A DNA stretch of 52,840 nucleotides from Deltaproteobacteria bacterium (GTDB lineage Bacteria > Myxococcota > Myxococcia > Myxococcales > 40CM-4-68-19): positions 1 through 52,840 of the forward strand of contig VBLC01000073.1 of assembly GCA_005879315.1 (NCBI GenBank). Direction: 5' to 3'. The notes below the pieces were generated by a model that saw nothing but the letters and a program-made list of their open reading frames with translations, was not told where the DNA came from and did no database searches. Numbering within the stretch: the stretch's first letter is position 1; each line of letters opens with the position of its first letter. The translations under genes and the position numbers were made by a program. Shown here in pieces: positions 40,983 to 49,470 of the stretch.

Positions 40983-41965
40983 CGTCCGCTCTCCACCGCC
41001 TTGAGGCGCACCGGTTCGCCGATGCGCTCGCGGATCTCGTCGAGCACCGCCTGGATGTCCTGAGCGCCCTTGCTCTCGGGATCGAAGGCGAAGATGGGAA
41101 TCCCTTCGCTCGAGGCCTGGGCGAACTTGGTGCATTGCCGGATGACCTGCTTGAGCAGGAATTCCGAGTAATGCTTCTCCAATGCCTCCCTTGCCTCTTT
41201 CGCGATCTTGTAAGTGGCATTGTAGGCATTGATGACGATGAAGATCTGATCGAGCACGTGCTCGAGGTCCTCCTCGAGCGACTGCACCGTCTCGAAGAGC
41301 AGCTTCAATCCATGAAAGGAGAGGAAGTCAGCCAGGACCGGAACGATGAGATCGTGCGCGGCCATCAATGCATTGAGGTTGAGCAGCCCGAAGGAAGGCG
41401 GAGCGTCGAGCACGGCATAGTCGTAGTTGCTCTCCACTTCCTTGAGCACGTTGCGCAAGCGGAACTCGCGCGCCGCCAGCGGCATGAGGGAGAGATCGAT
41501 GGTGCTCATCGAGAGGTTGGAGGGCACCAGGTCGAGGCCCGGCATGCTGGTGCGCACGATGACGTGTTCCAGCGGGGTCTTCTTGATGATGGCGTCGAAG
41601 AGCGTCCGCTCGGCCTCCTCGCCGGTGATGCCCAGGCACTTGGAGGCATGACCCTGCGAGTCGAGATCGATCATCAGCACCCGATGGCCCATTTCCGCCA
41701 GACGGAAGGCGTAGCTGCTCGAGACGCTGGTCTTGCCGGTGCCGCCCTTGAAGTTGAGGAAGAGCTGCTTGCGCATCGGCCGGCGCGGGGGCGTCCGGCC
41801 CAGCGCGTGGCGGGCGGCGGCGAGGTCTTGCAGCGAGTAGAGGGTCTTCTGCGCTGGAGCGATGCTCGACTTGACCGCGCCGCGCTCCTCGGCCTCGGCC
41901 AGCTCGTGGGGCGAAAGGCCGAGCACCTCGGCGAAGCGGCGGACGGAGTAGCGGATCTGCTCCAT
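40979..41965 (-). CDS. pomZ: PomZ-like ParA ATPase
   Basis: 328 residues. An N-terminal 60 residues look like a MerR-type helix-turn-helix (YSVRRFAEVLGLSPHELAEAE). The ParA core has a deviant Walker A, KGGTGKTS at 73-80, the A' aspartates in IDLDSQGHASK (Asp100/Asp102), and Walker B in YDYAVLDAPPSFG. ParA proteins bind DNA nonspecifically as ATP dimers. In the Pom system the ATPase moves the PomX/PomY cluster over the nucleoid to midcell. No ParB gene or parS-like site is seen, which argues against plasmid-type partition. Confidence 0.8.
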   Translation of the reverse strand: MEQIRYSVRRFAEVLGLSPHELAEAEERGAVKSSIAPAQKTLYSLQDLAAARHALGRTPPRRPMRKQLFLNFKGGTGKTSVSSSYAFRLAEMGHRVLMIDLDSQGHASKCLGITGEEAERTLFDAIIKKTPLEHVIVRTSMPGLDLVPSNLSMSTIDLSLMPLAAREFRLRNVLKEVESNYDYAVLDAPPSFGLLNLNALMAAHDLIVPVLADFLSFHGLKLLFETVQSLEEDLEHVLDQIFIVINAYNATYKIAKEAREALEKHYSEFLLKQVIRQCTKFAQASSEGIPIFAFDPESKGAQDIQAVLDEIRERIGEPVRLKAVESGR

Positions 41966-43308
41966 CAGGCGTTCCCCTCCGCGGCCACCAGCCGCTTGCC
42001 GCGCCGGCCGATGCGCCGGGCCGAAACGAGCCGCGCCGCGATCGCCACCGCTTCCGGTTCGGGCACGCCGAGCCGCTCTCCCAGCTCGGCTTCGCTCAGG
42101 CCGAAGATCGCCGACTGGACGGCGAGGATGGCGTCGCCGGCGAGATCGCGCACGGGCTCCTCCGGAGGCGGCGGCGCTTCGCGGCAGGCGGCCTCGGCGG
42201 CGGCGCGCACCGAAGCGTCCGCGTCGTGCGCCAGTCGCGCGAGAAGATCGGCGAGCCCTTCGGCCGCGGCCAGCGCGGCGGCGCGGCGGCGCACGGCAGC
42301 GGCTTCATCGAGGGCGGCAGCGTCGATCGCGGCGCGCGCGCGCGATGGGACCGTGCAGAGCGCTTCGACCGCCGCCAGCCGCACCAGCGGCGGCTCCGGG
42401 GAAGATTGCAGCTGCGCAACGATGTCCGCCGCTCCCTCGCCCCCGCAAGCCACCAGCGCTCGAGCCATCTGTGCGCGTGCCTTGGCATCGGTCTCACCGG
42501 CGAGCGTGCTGGCGAGCAGCGGCGCGGCCGCCGGCATCGGCAGCGCGGCGAGATGGCGCGCGGCCTGCTCGCGCCGCGCAGGGTCACCGGAGGAGAGATT
42601 GCGCAGGCACTGGTCGGCGAGCGCGCGCGCGGCGGCCCCCGAATCCTTGGGGGCGGCGACCTCCGGCAGCGCAGCGCCGATGCGTCCCTCGCTCCAGAGC
42701 TTGCGCGCCTCCTGCACCGGCTCGGGCTCACGCCGCTGCGGGCCCCCGACCGAATCGATGGGCGGCGGCGGCGCGATCCCTGCTTTCGCGAACTGCTCGT
42801 CGCAGCGTTGCTGGCGCTCGCGCAGCGCAATCACCTCTCCCCGCAGCTCGCTGATGAACTTCGCCAGCGCGGCCGGGGCCTCGTCTCCCATGCGCGCCTG
42901 CTCGATCATCTCGGTCAGCCAGCGATCCCGCTCGGCGCGGCCGTGATCGAGCTGGCGGCGCGCTTCCTCAAGCTCGGCCTGCAGCCGCATGGCGCGATCG
43001 CGCTCCGCTGTTGGCGATTGCATCTCGACGGCTGGACCCGCGGGACGGGCGAGGAGCGACGCCAGCCGTACGCGCTCAGCTTCCAGCTCGGCAATCTGGC
43101 GCCGGGCGATTCTGACTTCCTCGTGTGCGGCGCGCGCCTGGCCCTCTGCGCGCACCCGCTCCTGGTTGGCCGAAACGCAGCGCGACTGGGCCGCGGTCAG
43201 CTCGGCCGCGAGCTCCGACATCCGCCATTCGAAGAAGACGATCTTCTCCAACGCGGCGCGCAGCAGCTCGGCGGGAGCTGGGGTGTGCTGCGCGGGTGCT
43301 TCGGCCAC
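41965..43308 (-). CDS. pomY: PomY-like protein: coiled coil plus HEAT-like repeats
   Basis: 447 residues. N-terminal coiled coil (about 10-190), a proline-rich joint (IAPPPPIDS), then HEAT-type helical repeats (about 225-370) with recurring 'AR..AA..L.....A...L...L....D...R...A.AL', and a small C-terminal winged-helix-like domain (ELGERLGVPEPEAVAIAARLV). PomY of Myxococcus combines a coiled coil with HEAT repeats. It differs here in lacking the long proline-rich C-terminal tail. Its TGA shares a base with the pomZ ATG (TGATG). Expected to help recruit FtsZ. First gene of the operon. Confidence 0.65.
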   Translation of the reverse strand: MAEAPAQHTPAPAELLRAALEKIVFFEWRMSELAAELTAAQSRCVSANQERVRAEGQARAAHEEVRIARRQIAELEAERVRLASLLARPAGPAVEMQSPTAERDRAMRLQAELEEARRQLDHGRAERDRWLTEMIEQARMGDEAPAALAKFISELRGEVIALRERQQRCDEQFAKAGIAPPPPIDSVGGPQRREPEPVQEARKLWSEGRIGAALPEVAAPKDSGAAARALADQCLRNLSSGDPARREQAARHLAALPMPAAAPLLASTLAGETDAKARAQMARALVACGGEGAADIVAQLQSSPEPPLVRLAAVEALCTVPSRARAAIDAAALDEAAAVRRRAAALAAAEGLADLLARLAHDADASVRAAAEAACREAPPPPEEPVRDLAGDAILAVQSAIFGLSEAELGERLGVPEPEAVAIAARLVSARRIGRRGKRLVAAEGNA

Positions 43309-43367
43309 GGCGCCCCTTTCGAGCGCTTTTGACGAAGGCCAGCGTCCGGATCGAGCGCTCGCCAGGC

Positions 43368-43396
43368 ACAGTATCTTGAGTGGATCGATCGGTCAA
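43368..43396 (-). promoter_or_regulatory. Possible sigma-70-type promoter for the pom-like operon
   Basis: Reading leftward, TTGACC (43396-43391), a 17-bp spacer and TACTGT (43373-43368) lie about 60 bp upstream of the PomY-like ATG. Match to TTGACA/TATAAT is partial. The remaining DNA between 43309 and 43709 holds two hairpins and no convincing gene. Confidence 0.35.
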
Positions 43397-43413
43397 GTTA
43401 CTCGATCGAGGGC

Positions 43414-43440
43414 AAAAACACGGGGCGCGAGCGGCGCCCC
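43414..43440 (-). terminator. Rho-independent-type terminator upstream of the pom-like operon
   Basis: On the minus strand GGGGCGC-CGCTC-GCGCCCC is followed by GTGTTTTT. A 7-bp GC-only stem with a 5-nt loop and a T-run fits an intrinsic terminator for transcripts coming from 43710-44792. It would insulate the pom-like operon, whose candidate promoter starts just downstream. Confidence 0.55.
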
Positions 43441-43655
43441 CCGGCTCCGCCCGCGCCCCGCTTTGCCTGCGCCGCTCCCCAGCAGCGCCGACCCCCCGAC
43501 TGTCCCGGCGCTCCCCCCGAAGTCGCCGGCAACCCCCCGCGACCAGAATCGGCGACGGCATGCCGTCGTCATCCGGGAATGGAGCAATCGGCATGCCCGC
43601 CCGCATGCGGGGCGCAGCCGTGCGCTGGTCGACGGCACCGAGCGATCTCTTTGAG

Positions 43656-43677
43656 AAAATGCGGAAAATTCTTTCCG
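43656..43677 (-). terminator. Possible terminator directly after the inositol-phosphate-synthase-like gene
   Basis: On the minus strand CGGAAA-GAAT-TTTCCG is followed by CATTTTC, starting 33 bp past the stop at 43710. The stem is only 6 bp and the T-run is short. Confidence 0.35.
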
Positions 43678-43709
43678 AGCTGAGAGAAAAAAAGGGCGCC
43701 GGATGCGGA

Positions 43710-44792
43710 CTATGCCGCCTCGCGGCTCGCGCGTTCAGCCAAGGCCGGCAGCTCAGCGCGCAGGCGAGCGCGCCTCTCGGCGAGAGTGGCCGCTGCGGCT
43801 TCCCGCGGCGTTCCGGAGCCGAGCGGGGCGGCGAAGAGCGCGTCCATCCAGTCCTGAGCGCCGCTGCGGCCGGCGCGAATGGCGAGCTCGATCAGGAGCG
43901 CTGCGTCGAGGGCCCGCGCGGCGAGATGGAGCGCGACTTGCCCGCGCAGCTCGATGGAGAGCTCGAGGGCGCCGCCCGCCCACGCCTCGGCGCGGCCGAT
44001 TTCTTGGGTGCGGTCGGCGCCGCCCCAGGTGCGCGCGCCGCGTTCCTCCGCGCGCGTGCTCAGCGACGCCGAGCCCGTCAGGTGCAGCCCCTCGGCAGCG
44101 AGCGCTTGCGACAAGGCCTCGCGCAAGGTCGCATCCGGCCCGAGAAGGCCCGTTCCGGCGATGGGAAGATTTCTCTCCGCGAAGAGCGCTGAGATTCCTG
44201 GAGAGCAGAGCGCCGCATCGCGCCCGGCGCCGATGAAGGCGAATCCCGCCTGCGCGGCGGCAGCGGCATAGACCAGGCCGGGCGTCACCCAGTCCGCGCC
44301 TTTCTCCAGCGCCGACCAGACTTCCTCGGCAGTGAAGCCAGGTTCGCCCTCCGGCGGCGGAGCGCCAGGCAGCGTGCAGACCACGACGCCCCGCGCGCAG
44401 CGGTGATGAGCGAGAAAGCCGCGGAGGTCCTCGGCCAGTGCATCGGAGAGGTGGCGGCGAGTCGGCGCCTGCCGTCCGCCGACCATGGCGCGCACCGCGC
44501 GGAGCTGTGGCCGCAGCTCGTCCACCAGCGAACGATCGAGCACACCCGCCCGGACGGTGGCGCGGTAGGCATCGTCCTCGCGCAATTCGAAGGCGCCGAG
44601 GGAGAGGTCGCCCAGCCCGGCGAGCGGCGCCAGGTCGCGCAGAGCGAAAAACCCTCCTGCGCGGCCTGCTCCGCCGCCCTCCACCAGGCTTCCGAAGGGA
44701 TGGACCAGATGCTCGCGCGCAGCCAGCACGCCCGAGACGAGCGAGCTGCCGACCGCTCCCAGGCCGACCACGACGAGGCCCGTCCCCTCCAC
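43710..44792 (-). CDS. Inositol-3-phosphate synthase-like protein
   Basis: 360 residues from GTG 44792, which has an AGGGGGAA box upstream. An in-frame ATG at 44867 would add 25 residues without a ribosome-binding site. The NAD motif LVVVGLGAVGSSLVSG is followed by LVHPFGSLVEGG. The later PIAGTGLLGPDATLREALS corresponds to the phosphate-binding GDD.KSG region of myo-inositol-1-phosphate synthases in altered form. The DWMDALFAAPL segment and general layout fit the family, which turns glucose-6-phosphate into inositol-3-phosphate. Divergence at the key loop leaves the exact reaction open. Confidence 0.6.
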   Translation of the reverse strand: MEGTGLVVVGLGAVGSSLVSGVLAAREHLVHPFGSLVEGGGAGRAGGFFALRDLAPLAGLGDLSLGAFELREDDAYRATVRAGVLDRSLVDELRPQLRAVRAMVGGRQAPTRRHLSDALAEDLRGFLAHHRCARGVVVCTLPGAPPPEGEPGFTAEEVWSALEKGADWVTPGLVYAAAAAQAGFAFIGAGRDAALCSPGISALFAERNLPIAGTGLLGPDATLREALSQALAAEGLHLTGSASLSTRAEERGARTWGGADRTQEIGRAEAWAGGALELSIELRGQVALHLAARALDAALLIELAIRAGRSGAQDWMDALFAAPLGSGTPREAAAATLAERRARLRAELPALAERASREAA

Positions 44793-44929
44793 CGTTCCCC
44801 CTGTAGGGCCGCCAAGTAGCCTACCGCCTGCCGCGGCTGAAGCCCCCCAAGGGTTTGCAGTGGCCATGCCATTGTCAATGCGCCGCGCGCGGGGTAGAAA
44901 GCCGCTCCTTTTCGCGGAGCAGACCCTTC

Positions 44930-45241
44930 ATGGCCGAGAAGACCAGCGAACGCCGCAAGACCCAAGCGCCTGAGCCGAAGGGCGCCTCGGGAAACAAGTG
45001 CAGCATCGAGGGCTGCAAGCGCGCCTATCAGGCGAAGGACTACTGCTTCTTCCACTACGACAAATGGAAGAACGGCGAGCTGCCCAAGGCCCGCTACAAG
45101 ACCTGCAACAAGGAAGGCTGCCTGAAGAAGGTCGTCGCCCACGGCCTCTGCGCCGAGCACCAGAAGAAGAAGGGCGAGGCGCCCGCCGCCGCCGCCCCGG
45201 CCCCAGCCGCTCCCCCAGCTCCCGCAGCTCCCGCAGCGTAA
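44930..45241 (+). CDS. Small zinc-knuckle protein with tandem CCCH motifs and Pro/Ala tail
   Basis: 103 residues. Two copies of C-x4-C-x9-C-x2-H: Cys24/Cys29/Cys39/His42 and Cys59/Cys64/Cys74/His77, an exact 35-residue period, each with an EGC core (CSIEGC, CNKEGC). The pattern resembles the WRKY19-like zinc fingers of plants. The N-terminus is Lys/Arg-rich and the C-terminus is a Pro/Ala string. Likely a nucleic-acid-binding zinc protein; no function is known to me. It converges on trmJ with only 2 bp between stops. Confidence 0.7.
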   Translation: MAEKTSERRKTQAPEPKGASGNKCSIEGCKRAYQAKDYCFFHYDKWKNGELPKARYKTCNKEGCLKKVVAHGLCAEHQKKKGEAPAAAAPAPAAPPAPAAPAA

Positions 45242-45243
45242 CT

Positions 45244-45930
45244 TCAGCGCAGGCGAGTCCGCTCGAGCTGCGCCACGGCGGCGAGGAGCATCTCCACTTC
45301 TCGCCGCGTCGGTTGCGCGCGCCGCAGCAGCGCGAGCAACTCGTCGAGGGCGAGATCGGGCTGCTGCGGATTGAGAAAGCCGATCCCGAGCAAGAGCGCG
45401 CGGCAGCGCGATCGCAGGAGCTGCAGCAGCTGCTCGTCGGCGAGCGCCTCTGTCTCGAGCGGCGGCGGCGTCGCGCCGCGAGCCTTGAGCACTTCGTAAC
45501 CGAAGACCATCACCGCCTGCGCGAGATTGAGCGAGCTCTTCTGCGCTGTCGGGATGATGGCGATGGCGCTTGCCTGGCGAAGCTCGCGATTGCCGAGGCC
45601 ACGCACTTCGTCGCCGAAGACCAGCGCGCAAGGTCCAGCGGCGGCGAGCAGCCGCGCCGCCGCAGCTTCGGGCGAGAGCGCGCCGGCCACCGGTCGGCCG
45701 GTGGTCATCACCACGTCGGTGCAGTCGGCCAGCGCTTCCTCGAGCGTGCGCACCACGCGCATCTTCTCGAGCACCTGATCCGCGCCGGCGGCCAGCTTCG
45801 CCGCCTGCGCGCGGTCGAAGCCGAGCGGCTCGACCACCCACAGCTCGCCCGCCCCGGTGTTCGCCAGCGCGCGCGCCGCGGCGCCGATGTTCTGTGAGCT
45901 GCGCGGCCGGTGGAGGACGAATTTGATCAT
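45244..45930 (-). CDS. trmJ: SPOUT-family RNA 2'-O-methyltransferase (TrmJ-like)
   Basis: 228 residues. The three SpoU motifs are present: LHRPRSSQNIGAAARALANTG (motif 1), LVFGDEVRGLGN (motif 2) and IPTAQKSSLNLAQAVMVFGYE (motif 3). The N-terminal start MIKFVLHRP and a helical C-terminal tail match TrmJ, which methylates ribose 32 of tRNA; other TrmH-family targets cannot be excluded. Divergent from purC. Confidence 0.75.
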   Translation of the reverse strand: MIKFVLHRPRSSQNIGAAARALANTGAGELWVVEPLGFDRAQAAKLAAGADQVLEKMRVVRTLEEALADCTDVVMTTGRPVAGALSPEAAAARLLAAAGPCALVFGDEVRGLGNRELRQASAIAIIPTAQKSSLNLAQAVMVFGYEVLKARGATPPPLETEALADEQLLQLLRSRCRALLLGIGFLNPQQPDLALDELLALLRRAQPTRREVEMLLAAVAQLERTRLR

Positions 45931-45976
45931 CGGCGCTCCGCGTTCAGCTATCTTGCGCCGCTCCGGAGGGCTGGCA

Positions 45977-46942
45977 ATGCCACGCGATGAATTGCTTCAG
46001 GCGCAGCTCCCTTTCACCCTGCGCGAGGCCGACTTCCCCGGGCTCGGTTCGCTCTACCGCGGCAAGGTGCGCGACAACTTCTCCAAAGGCGATCGGATCG
46101 TGATGATCACCACCGATCGCCTGAGCGCCTTCGACCGGGTGCTCACGACCGTGCCTTTCAAAGGCGAGCTGCTCAACAGCCTGACCGTCTTCTGGTTCGA
46201 CAAGACGAAGGACGTCGCGCCCAACCACATCCTCGACGTCCCCGACCCGAGCGTCCTCGTGGTGCGCAAGCTGACGCCGCTCGCGGTGGAGATGGTGGTG
46301 CGGGGGTACCTGACCGGATCTTTGTGGCGCGACCATCAGGCGGGCAGAGGCGCGCAGGCTTACGGGATCGACCTCCCCAAAGGATTGCGCAAGGACGAAA
46401 AGTTGGAGAAGCCGATCCTCACTCCCAGCACCAAGGAAGCCGTCGGCAAGCACGACCAGCCCATCTCTCCCCAGGAGCTCGTGGCGCGCGGGACCCTGAC
46501 CCAGAAGCAGTGGGACGCGATGGCACGGATGACGCTCGATCTCTTCTCCGCCGGCCAGGCGTGGGCAAGGAAGCGCGGCCTCATTCTCGTCGATACCAAG
46601 TATGAATTTGGAACCGATCCCCAGGGGAAACTCTGGGTCATCGACGAGATCCACACTCCCGACTCGAGCCGCTACTGGATCGCCGAGGGCAGCGAAGAGC
46701 GCTTCCGCAAGGGCGAGGAGCAGCAGATGCTCGACAAGGAATTCTTCCGGCAATGGCTCATCCGCGAGCGGAACTATCAGGGGGAAGGGCCGGCGCCGCA
46801 GATCCCCGACCAGGTGCGCGCGCAGCTGGCGGGAAAGTACCTCGAGCTGGTGGAGAAGCTGACCGGGACGGCGCCGGATCTGAACGTGGGCGATACGCGC
46901 GCCCGCATCGAGAAGGCGCTCAAGGCCAAGCGCTACCTGTAA
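45977..46942 (+). CDS. purC: Phosphoribosylaminoimidazole-succinocarboxamide synthase
   Basis: 321 residues, the longer SAICAR synthetase form. Signatures are SLYRGKVRDNF, ITTDRLSAFDRVL, EMVVRGYLTGSLWRDHQ and ILVDTKYEFGTDPQGKLWVIDE with the D-E-I-H-T-P-D-S-S-R-Y-W block. It joins CAIR and aspartate with ATP in purine synthesis. ATG 45977 has GGAGGG at 7-bp spacing. No other purine gene nearby. Confidence 0.95.
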   Translation: MPRDELLQAQLPFTLREADFPGLGSLYRGKVRDNFSKGDRIVMITTDRLSAFDRVLTTVPFKGELLNSLTVFWFDKTKDVAPNHILDVPDPSVLVVRKLTPLAVEMVVRGYLTGSLWRDHQAGRGAQAYGIDLPKGLRKDEKLEKPILTPSTKEAVGKHDQPISPQELVARGTLTQKQWDAMARMTLDLFSAGQAWARKRGLILVDTKYEFGTDPQGKLWVIDEIHTPDSSRYWIAEGSEERFRKGEEQQMLDKEFFRQWLIRERNYQGEGPAPQIPDQVRAQLAGKYLELVEKLTGTAPDLNVGDTRARIEKALKAKRYL

Positions 46943-47010
46943 CAAAGGGAAACATTGATGAAACTGCGGCGCAAACCGCCCCCCGTACTCGATCGGCAAG
47001 GAGGCAACAC

Positions 47011-47472
47011 ATGAAGAAAGGGATTCTCATCGCCGCCGGGGCGCTGACCGTCGCCCTCGTCGCTGGAGCAGCCTACGCTGCCATGGGGCGGCACGGCCAC
47101 GGCGTCAAGATGATGGAGAACATGATTTCCAACCGCGTCGAGGACGCGGCCGACTTCATCGAGGCCACGCCGCAGCAGCGGGAAGTGATCGAGAGCGCCA
47201 AGCAGGAAGTCTTCAAGACGCTGGAGGCCGGCGCCGCCAACCGGCAGGCCCACGCGGGCGAAGTGCTCAGCCTGCTCAGCCAGGACTCCGTCGACGCCAG
47301 CCAGCTCAATGCGCTGGTCGACCAGAAGGCGGACCAGATGCGCGCGGTCGGCCACACCATCGTCGCGCAGGTGGTCAGGGTGCACGACGCGCTCACCAAG
47401 GATCAGCGGGCGAAGCTCATCGACCACCTGAAAAAGAAGCACGCGCGAGCGCTCCAGATGCACAATGAGTAG
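47011..47472 (+). CDS. Spy/CpxP-like periplasmic protein
   Basis: 153 residues. A signal peptide or anchor (KKGILIAAGALTVALVAGAAYA) is followed by a helical, His/Met-containing mature protein (MGRHGHGVKMMENM, ATPQQREVIESAKQEV, LTKDQRAKLIDHLKKKH). The LT..Q...+..L motif spacing resembles Spy/CpxP/ZraP periplasmic stress chaperones. AAGGAGG precedes ATG 47011. It begins an operon with a response regulator (2-bp gap) and a sensor kinase. CpxP-type proteins often bind and restrain the sensor, which would explain the linkage. Confidence 0.7.
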   Translation: MKKGILIAAGALTVALVAGAAYAAMGRHGHGVKMMENMISNRVEDAADFIEATPQQREVIESAKQEVFKTLEAGAANRQAHAGEVLSLLSQDSVDASQLNALVDQKADQMRAVGHTIVAQVVRVHDALTKDQRAKLIDHLKKKHARALQMHNE

Positions 47473-47474
47473 AA

Positions 47475-48155
47475 GTGATCCGCGCGCTGCTCATCGAAGA
47501 TGATCGCAAGCTGGCCCTGCTGCTCGAGGAGTTCCTCGGGCAGCACGGCGTTGCGGCCACGGTGGCCCAGGACGGCGTCGTGGCCTTGCAGCATTTGTCG
47601 AGCAGCAGATTCGACATCCTTTTGCTCGACCTGATGCTGCCGGGGATGGACGGCCTCACCCTGACCCGCCGCATCCGCGAGCGCTGGAACACGCCGCTCA
47701 TCATGGTGACGGCGCGCGGAGACGACGCGGACAAGATCGTCGGGCTGGAGCTGGGCGCGGACGACTACCTGGCCAAGCCTTTCAATCCGCGCGAGCTCTT
47801 GGCGCGAATCCGCGCGGTGCTGCGGCGGATGGAACCGAACGAGCAGGAACGCTTCAAGAGCGGCGGCCTGCTGATCGATTATGCCTCCCGCGAAGTGACG
47901 GTGGAGGGGCAACGCCAGAGCCTCACCGCTCACGAGTACGAGCTCCTCGTCGCGCTGGCGCGCAATGCCGGCCGCGTGCTCACCCGCGATCAGCTGCTCG
48001 AGCAGATGAAGGGAGAGGCGGCCGACGAAGCTTTCGATCGATCGATCGACGTGCACGTCTCGCGGCTGCGGCAGAAGATCGAGCAGGACCCACGCCATCC
48101 GCGCTACGTGAAAACCGTGCGCGGCGCGGGGTATCTTCTGGCGCGGGAGTCATGA
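47475..48155 (+). CDS. OmpR-family response regulator (CpxR-like)
   Basis: 226 residues from GTG 47475. Receiver domain: acidic pair Glu8-Asp9-Asp10, phosphoacceptor Asp52 (ILLLDLMLPGMDG), Thr in VTARGD, Lys in DDYLAKPF. C-terminal OmpR winged helix: LTAHEYELLVALARNAGRVLTRDQL and DRSIDVHVSRLRQKIE. Partner of the kinase at 48159, which starts 3 bp later. Likely controls the operon and envelope-stress genes. Confidence 0.9.
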   Translation: MIRALLIEDDRKLALLLEEFLGQHGVAATVAQDGVVALQHLSSSRFDILLLDLMLPGMDGLTLTRRIRERWNTPLIMVTARGDDADKIVGLELGADDYLAKPFNPRELLARIRAVLRRMEPNEQERFKSGGLLIDYASREVTVEGQRQSLTAHEYELLVALARNAGRVLTRDQLLEQMKGEAADEAFDRSIDVHVSRLRQKIEQDPRHPRYVKTVRGAGYLLARES

Positions 48156-48158
48156 GCG

Positions 48159-49451
48159 GTGGTGCGCCGCCTCTATCTTCGTCTCTATCTCGCTTTCCTC
48201 GGCGTGCTGGTCGCGGTCGTCTCGGTGATCGCGGCGGTCAACGTCTTCGTCGGCCGGCCTGTCGGCTGGCGAACGGGTCCGCACATGGCGAGGCACGTCG
48301 CCCGCCTGCTCCCCCCGATCGAGCGGCGCGACAACTTGCAGCGGGTGGTGGCCGAGATCCACGACGAGCTGGGGGTCGACGTCGAGGTCCGCTCGCTCGA
48401 GGAAGGAGTGGTGGCTTCCGCCGGTACTCCCATCGCCGCCGACGAAAATGCGCTGGCCAAGGCGCGCCGCGAACCCGGCTGGCTGGGGCGGGGAATCGTG
48501 GGCGGGCCCGTCCGCGGCGCTCCGGGCGCGGTGGTGCTGGCGCGGCTGCCCATCCCGGAGAACGCCGAGCGCACCGCGGCGCTGCGCGTGCTGCTCATCC
48601 TTCTCGGCATCCTGGTGGTCTCGCTGGCGCTGGTCTATCCCCTCTCGCGGTCGATCACGCGGCCGCTGGAGAAGCTGACTGCGGTGGTCCAGGCATACGG
48701 CCGCGGCAACCTGGAACAGCGCTCGGGGCTGGGTGGTCTCAAGGACGAGGTCGGCCAGCTGGCGCGCAGCTTCGACGAGATGGCCGACCGCGTGCAGAAG
48801 ACGCGGCAGGCCGAGCGCGAGCTGCTCGCCAACGTCTCGCACGAGCTGCGCACTCCGCTGGCGCGCATCAAGGTGGCGATGGAATTGATCGGGCCGCAGG
48901 ACGAGAGCGTGAAGAGGCGGCTCGCCGCCGTCGAGGAGGAGGTGGACGAGCTCGACCGCCTCATCGGCGACGTGCTCACCGCGACGAGGCTCGACGTCGC
49001 CGCGCTTCCGCTGCACAAGATCAAGCTCAAGGCGAACGACCTGATCGAGAAGGCGCGCCGGCGCGCGGTCCCCCTGCCCATCGAAGCCCGCGTCGAGCCG
49101 GATCTGGTCATCGAGGCCGACGAAGCGCTGCTCTCGCGCGCGCTCGACAACCTGCTCGACAACGCCCGCAAGTACGGAGAAGGCTCGCCCATCGAGGTGG
49201 AGGCGCGGCGCGAAGGTGGGCACGCGATCGTCGCGGTGCGCGACCGCGGCCCGGGAATTCCCGCCGGGGAGCTGGCCTTCGTCTTCGATCCTTTCTACCG
49301 GGGCGAGGGTGCGCGGGCCCGGGCGAGCGGCTTCGGCCTCGGCCTCGCGCTGGCACGGCGAGTGGCCGAGGCCCACGGCGGCGGGGCGAGAGCGATCAAC
49401 GTCGACGGCGGCGGCGCCCGCATCGAGCTCTGGCTGCCGCTCGAGAGCTGA
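48159..49451 (+). CDS. Membrane sensor histidine kinase (CpxA-like)
   Basis: 430 residues from GTG 48159. TM1 about 8-30, a periplasmic sensor part of about 110 residues, TM2 about 141-162, then HAMP. HisKA follows with His228 in NVSHELRTPLARIK, then HATPase with DNLLDNARKYGEG (N box), RDRGPGIP (G1) and FGLGLALARRVAEAHGG (G2). It ends in IELWLPLES. Cognate of the preceding regulator; the Spy-like protein upstream suggests envelope or metal stress sensing. A 27-bp stretch of its 3' end recurs at 50190-50216 with 25 matches. Confidence 0.9.
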   Translation: MVRRLYLRLYLAFLGVLVAVVSVIAAVNVFVGRPVGWRTGPHMARHVARLLPPIERRDNLQRVVAEIHDELGVDVEVRSLEEGVVASAGTPIAADENALAKARREPGWLGRGIVGGPVRGAPGAVVLARLPIPENAERTAALRVLLILLGILVVSLALVYPLSRSITRPLEKLTAVVQAYGRGNLEQRSGLGGLKDEVGQLARSFDEMADRVQKTRQAERELLANVSHELRTPLARIKVAMELIGPQDESVKRRLAAVEEEVDELDRLIGDVLTATRLDVAALPLHKIKLKANDLIEKARRRAVPLPIEARVEPDLVIEADEALLSRALDNLLDNARKYGEGSPIEVEARREGGHAIVAVRDRGPGIPAGELAFVFDPFYRGEGARARASGFGLGLALARRVAEAHGGGARAINVDGGGARIELWLPLES

Positions 49452-49470
49452 CTCCATCAATTCGCCAGAT

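Noticed and set aside
40979-41965. Plasmid or chromosome partition ParA
   Set aside because: No ParB gene or parS-like sites nearby; the coupled HEAT and coiled-coil genes fit the Pom system better.
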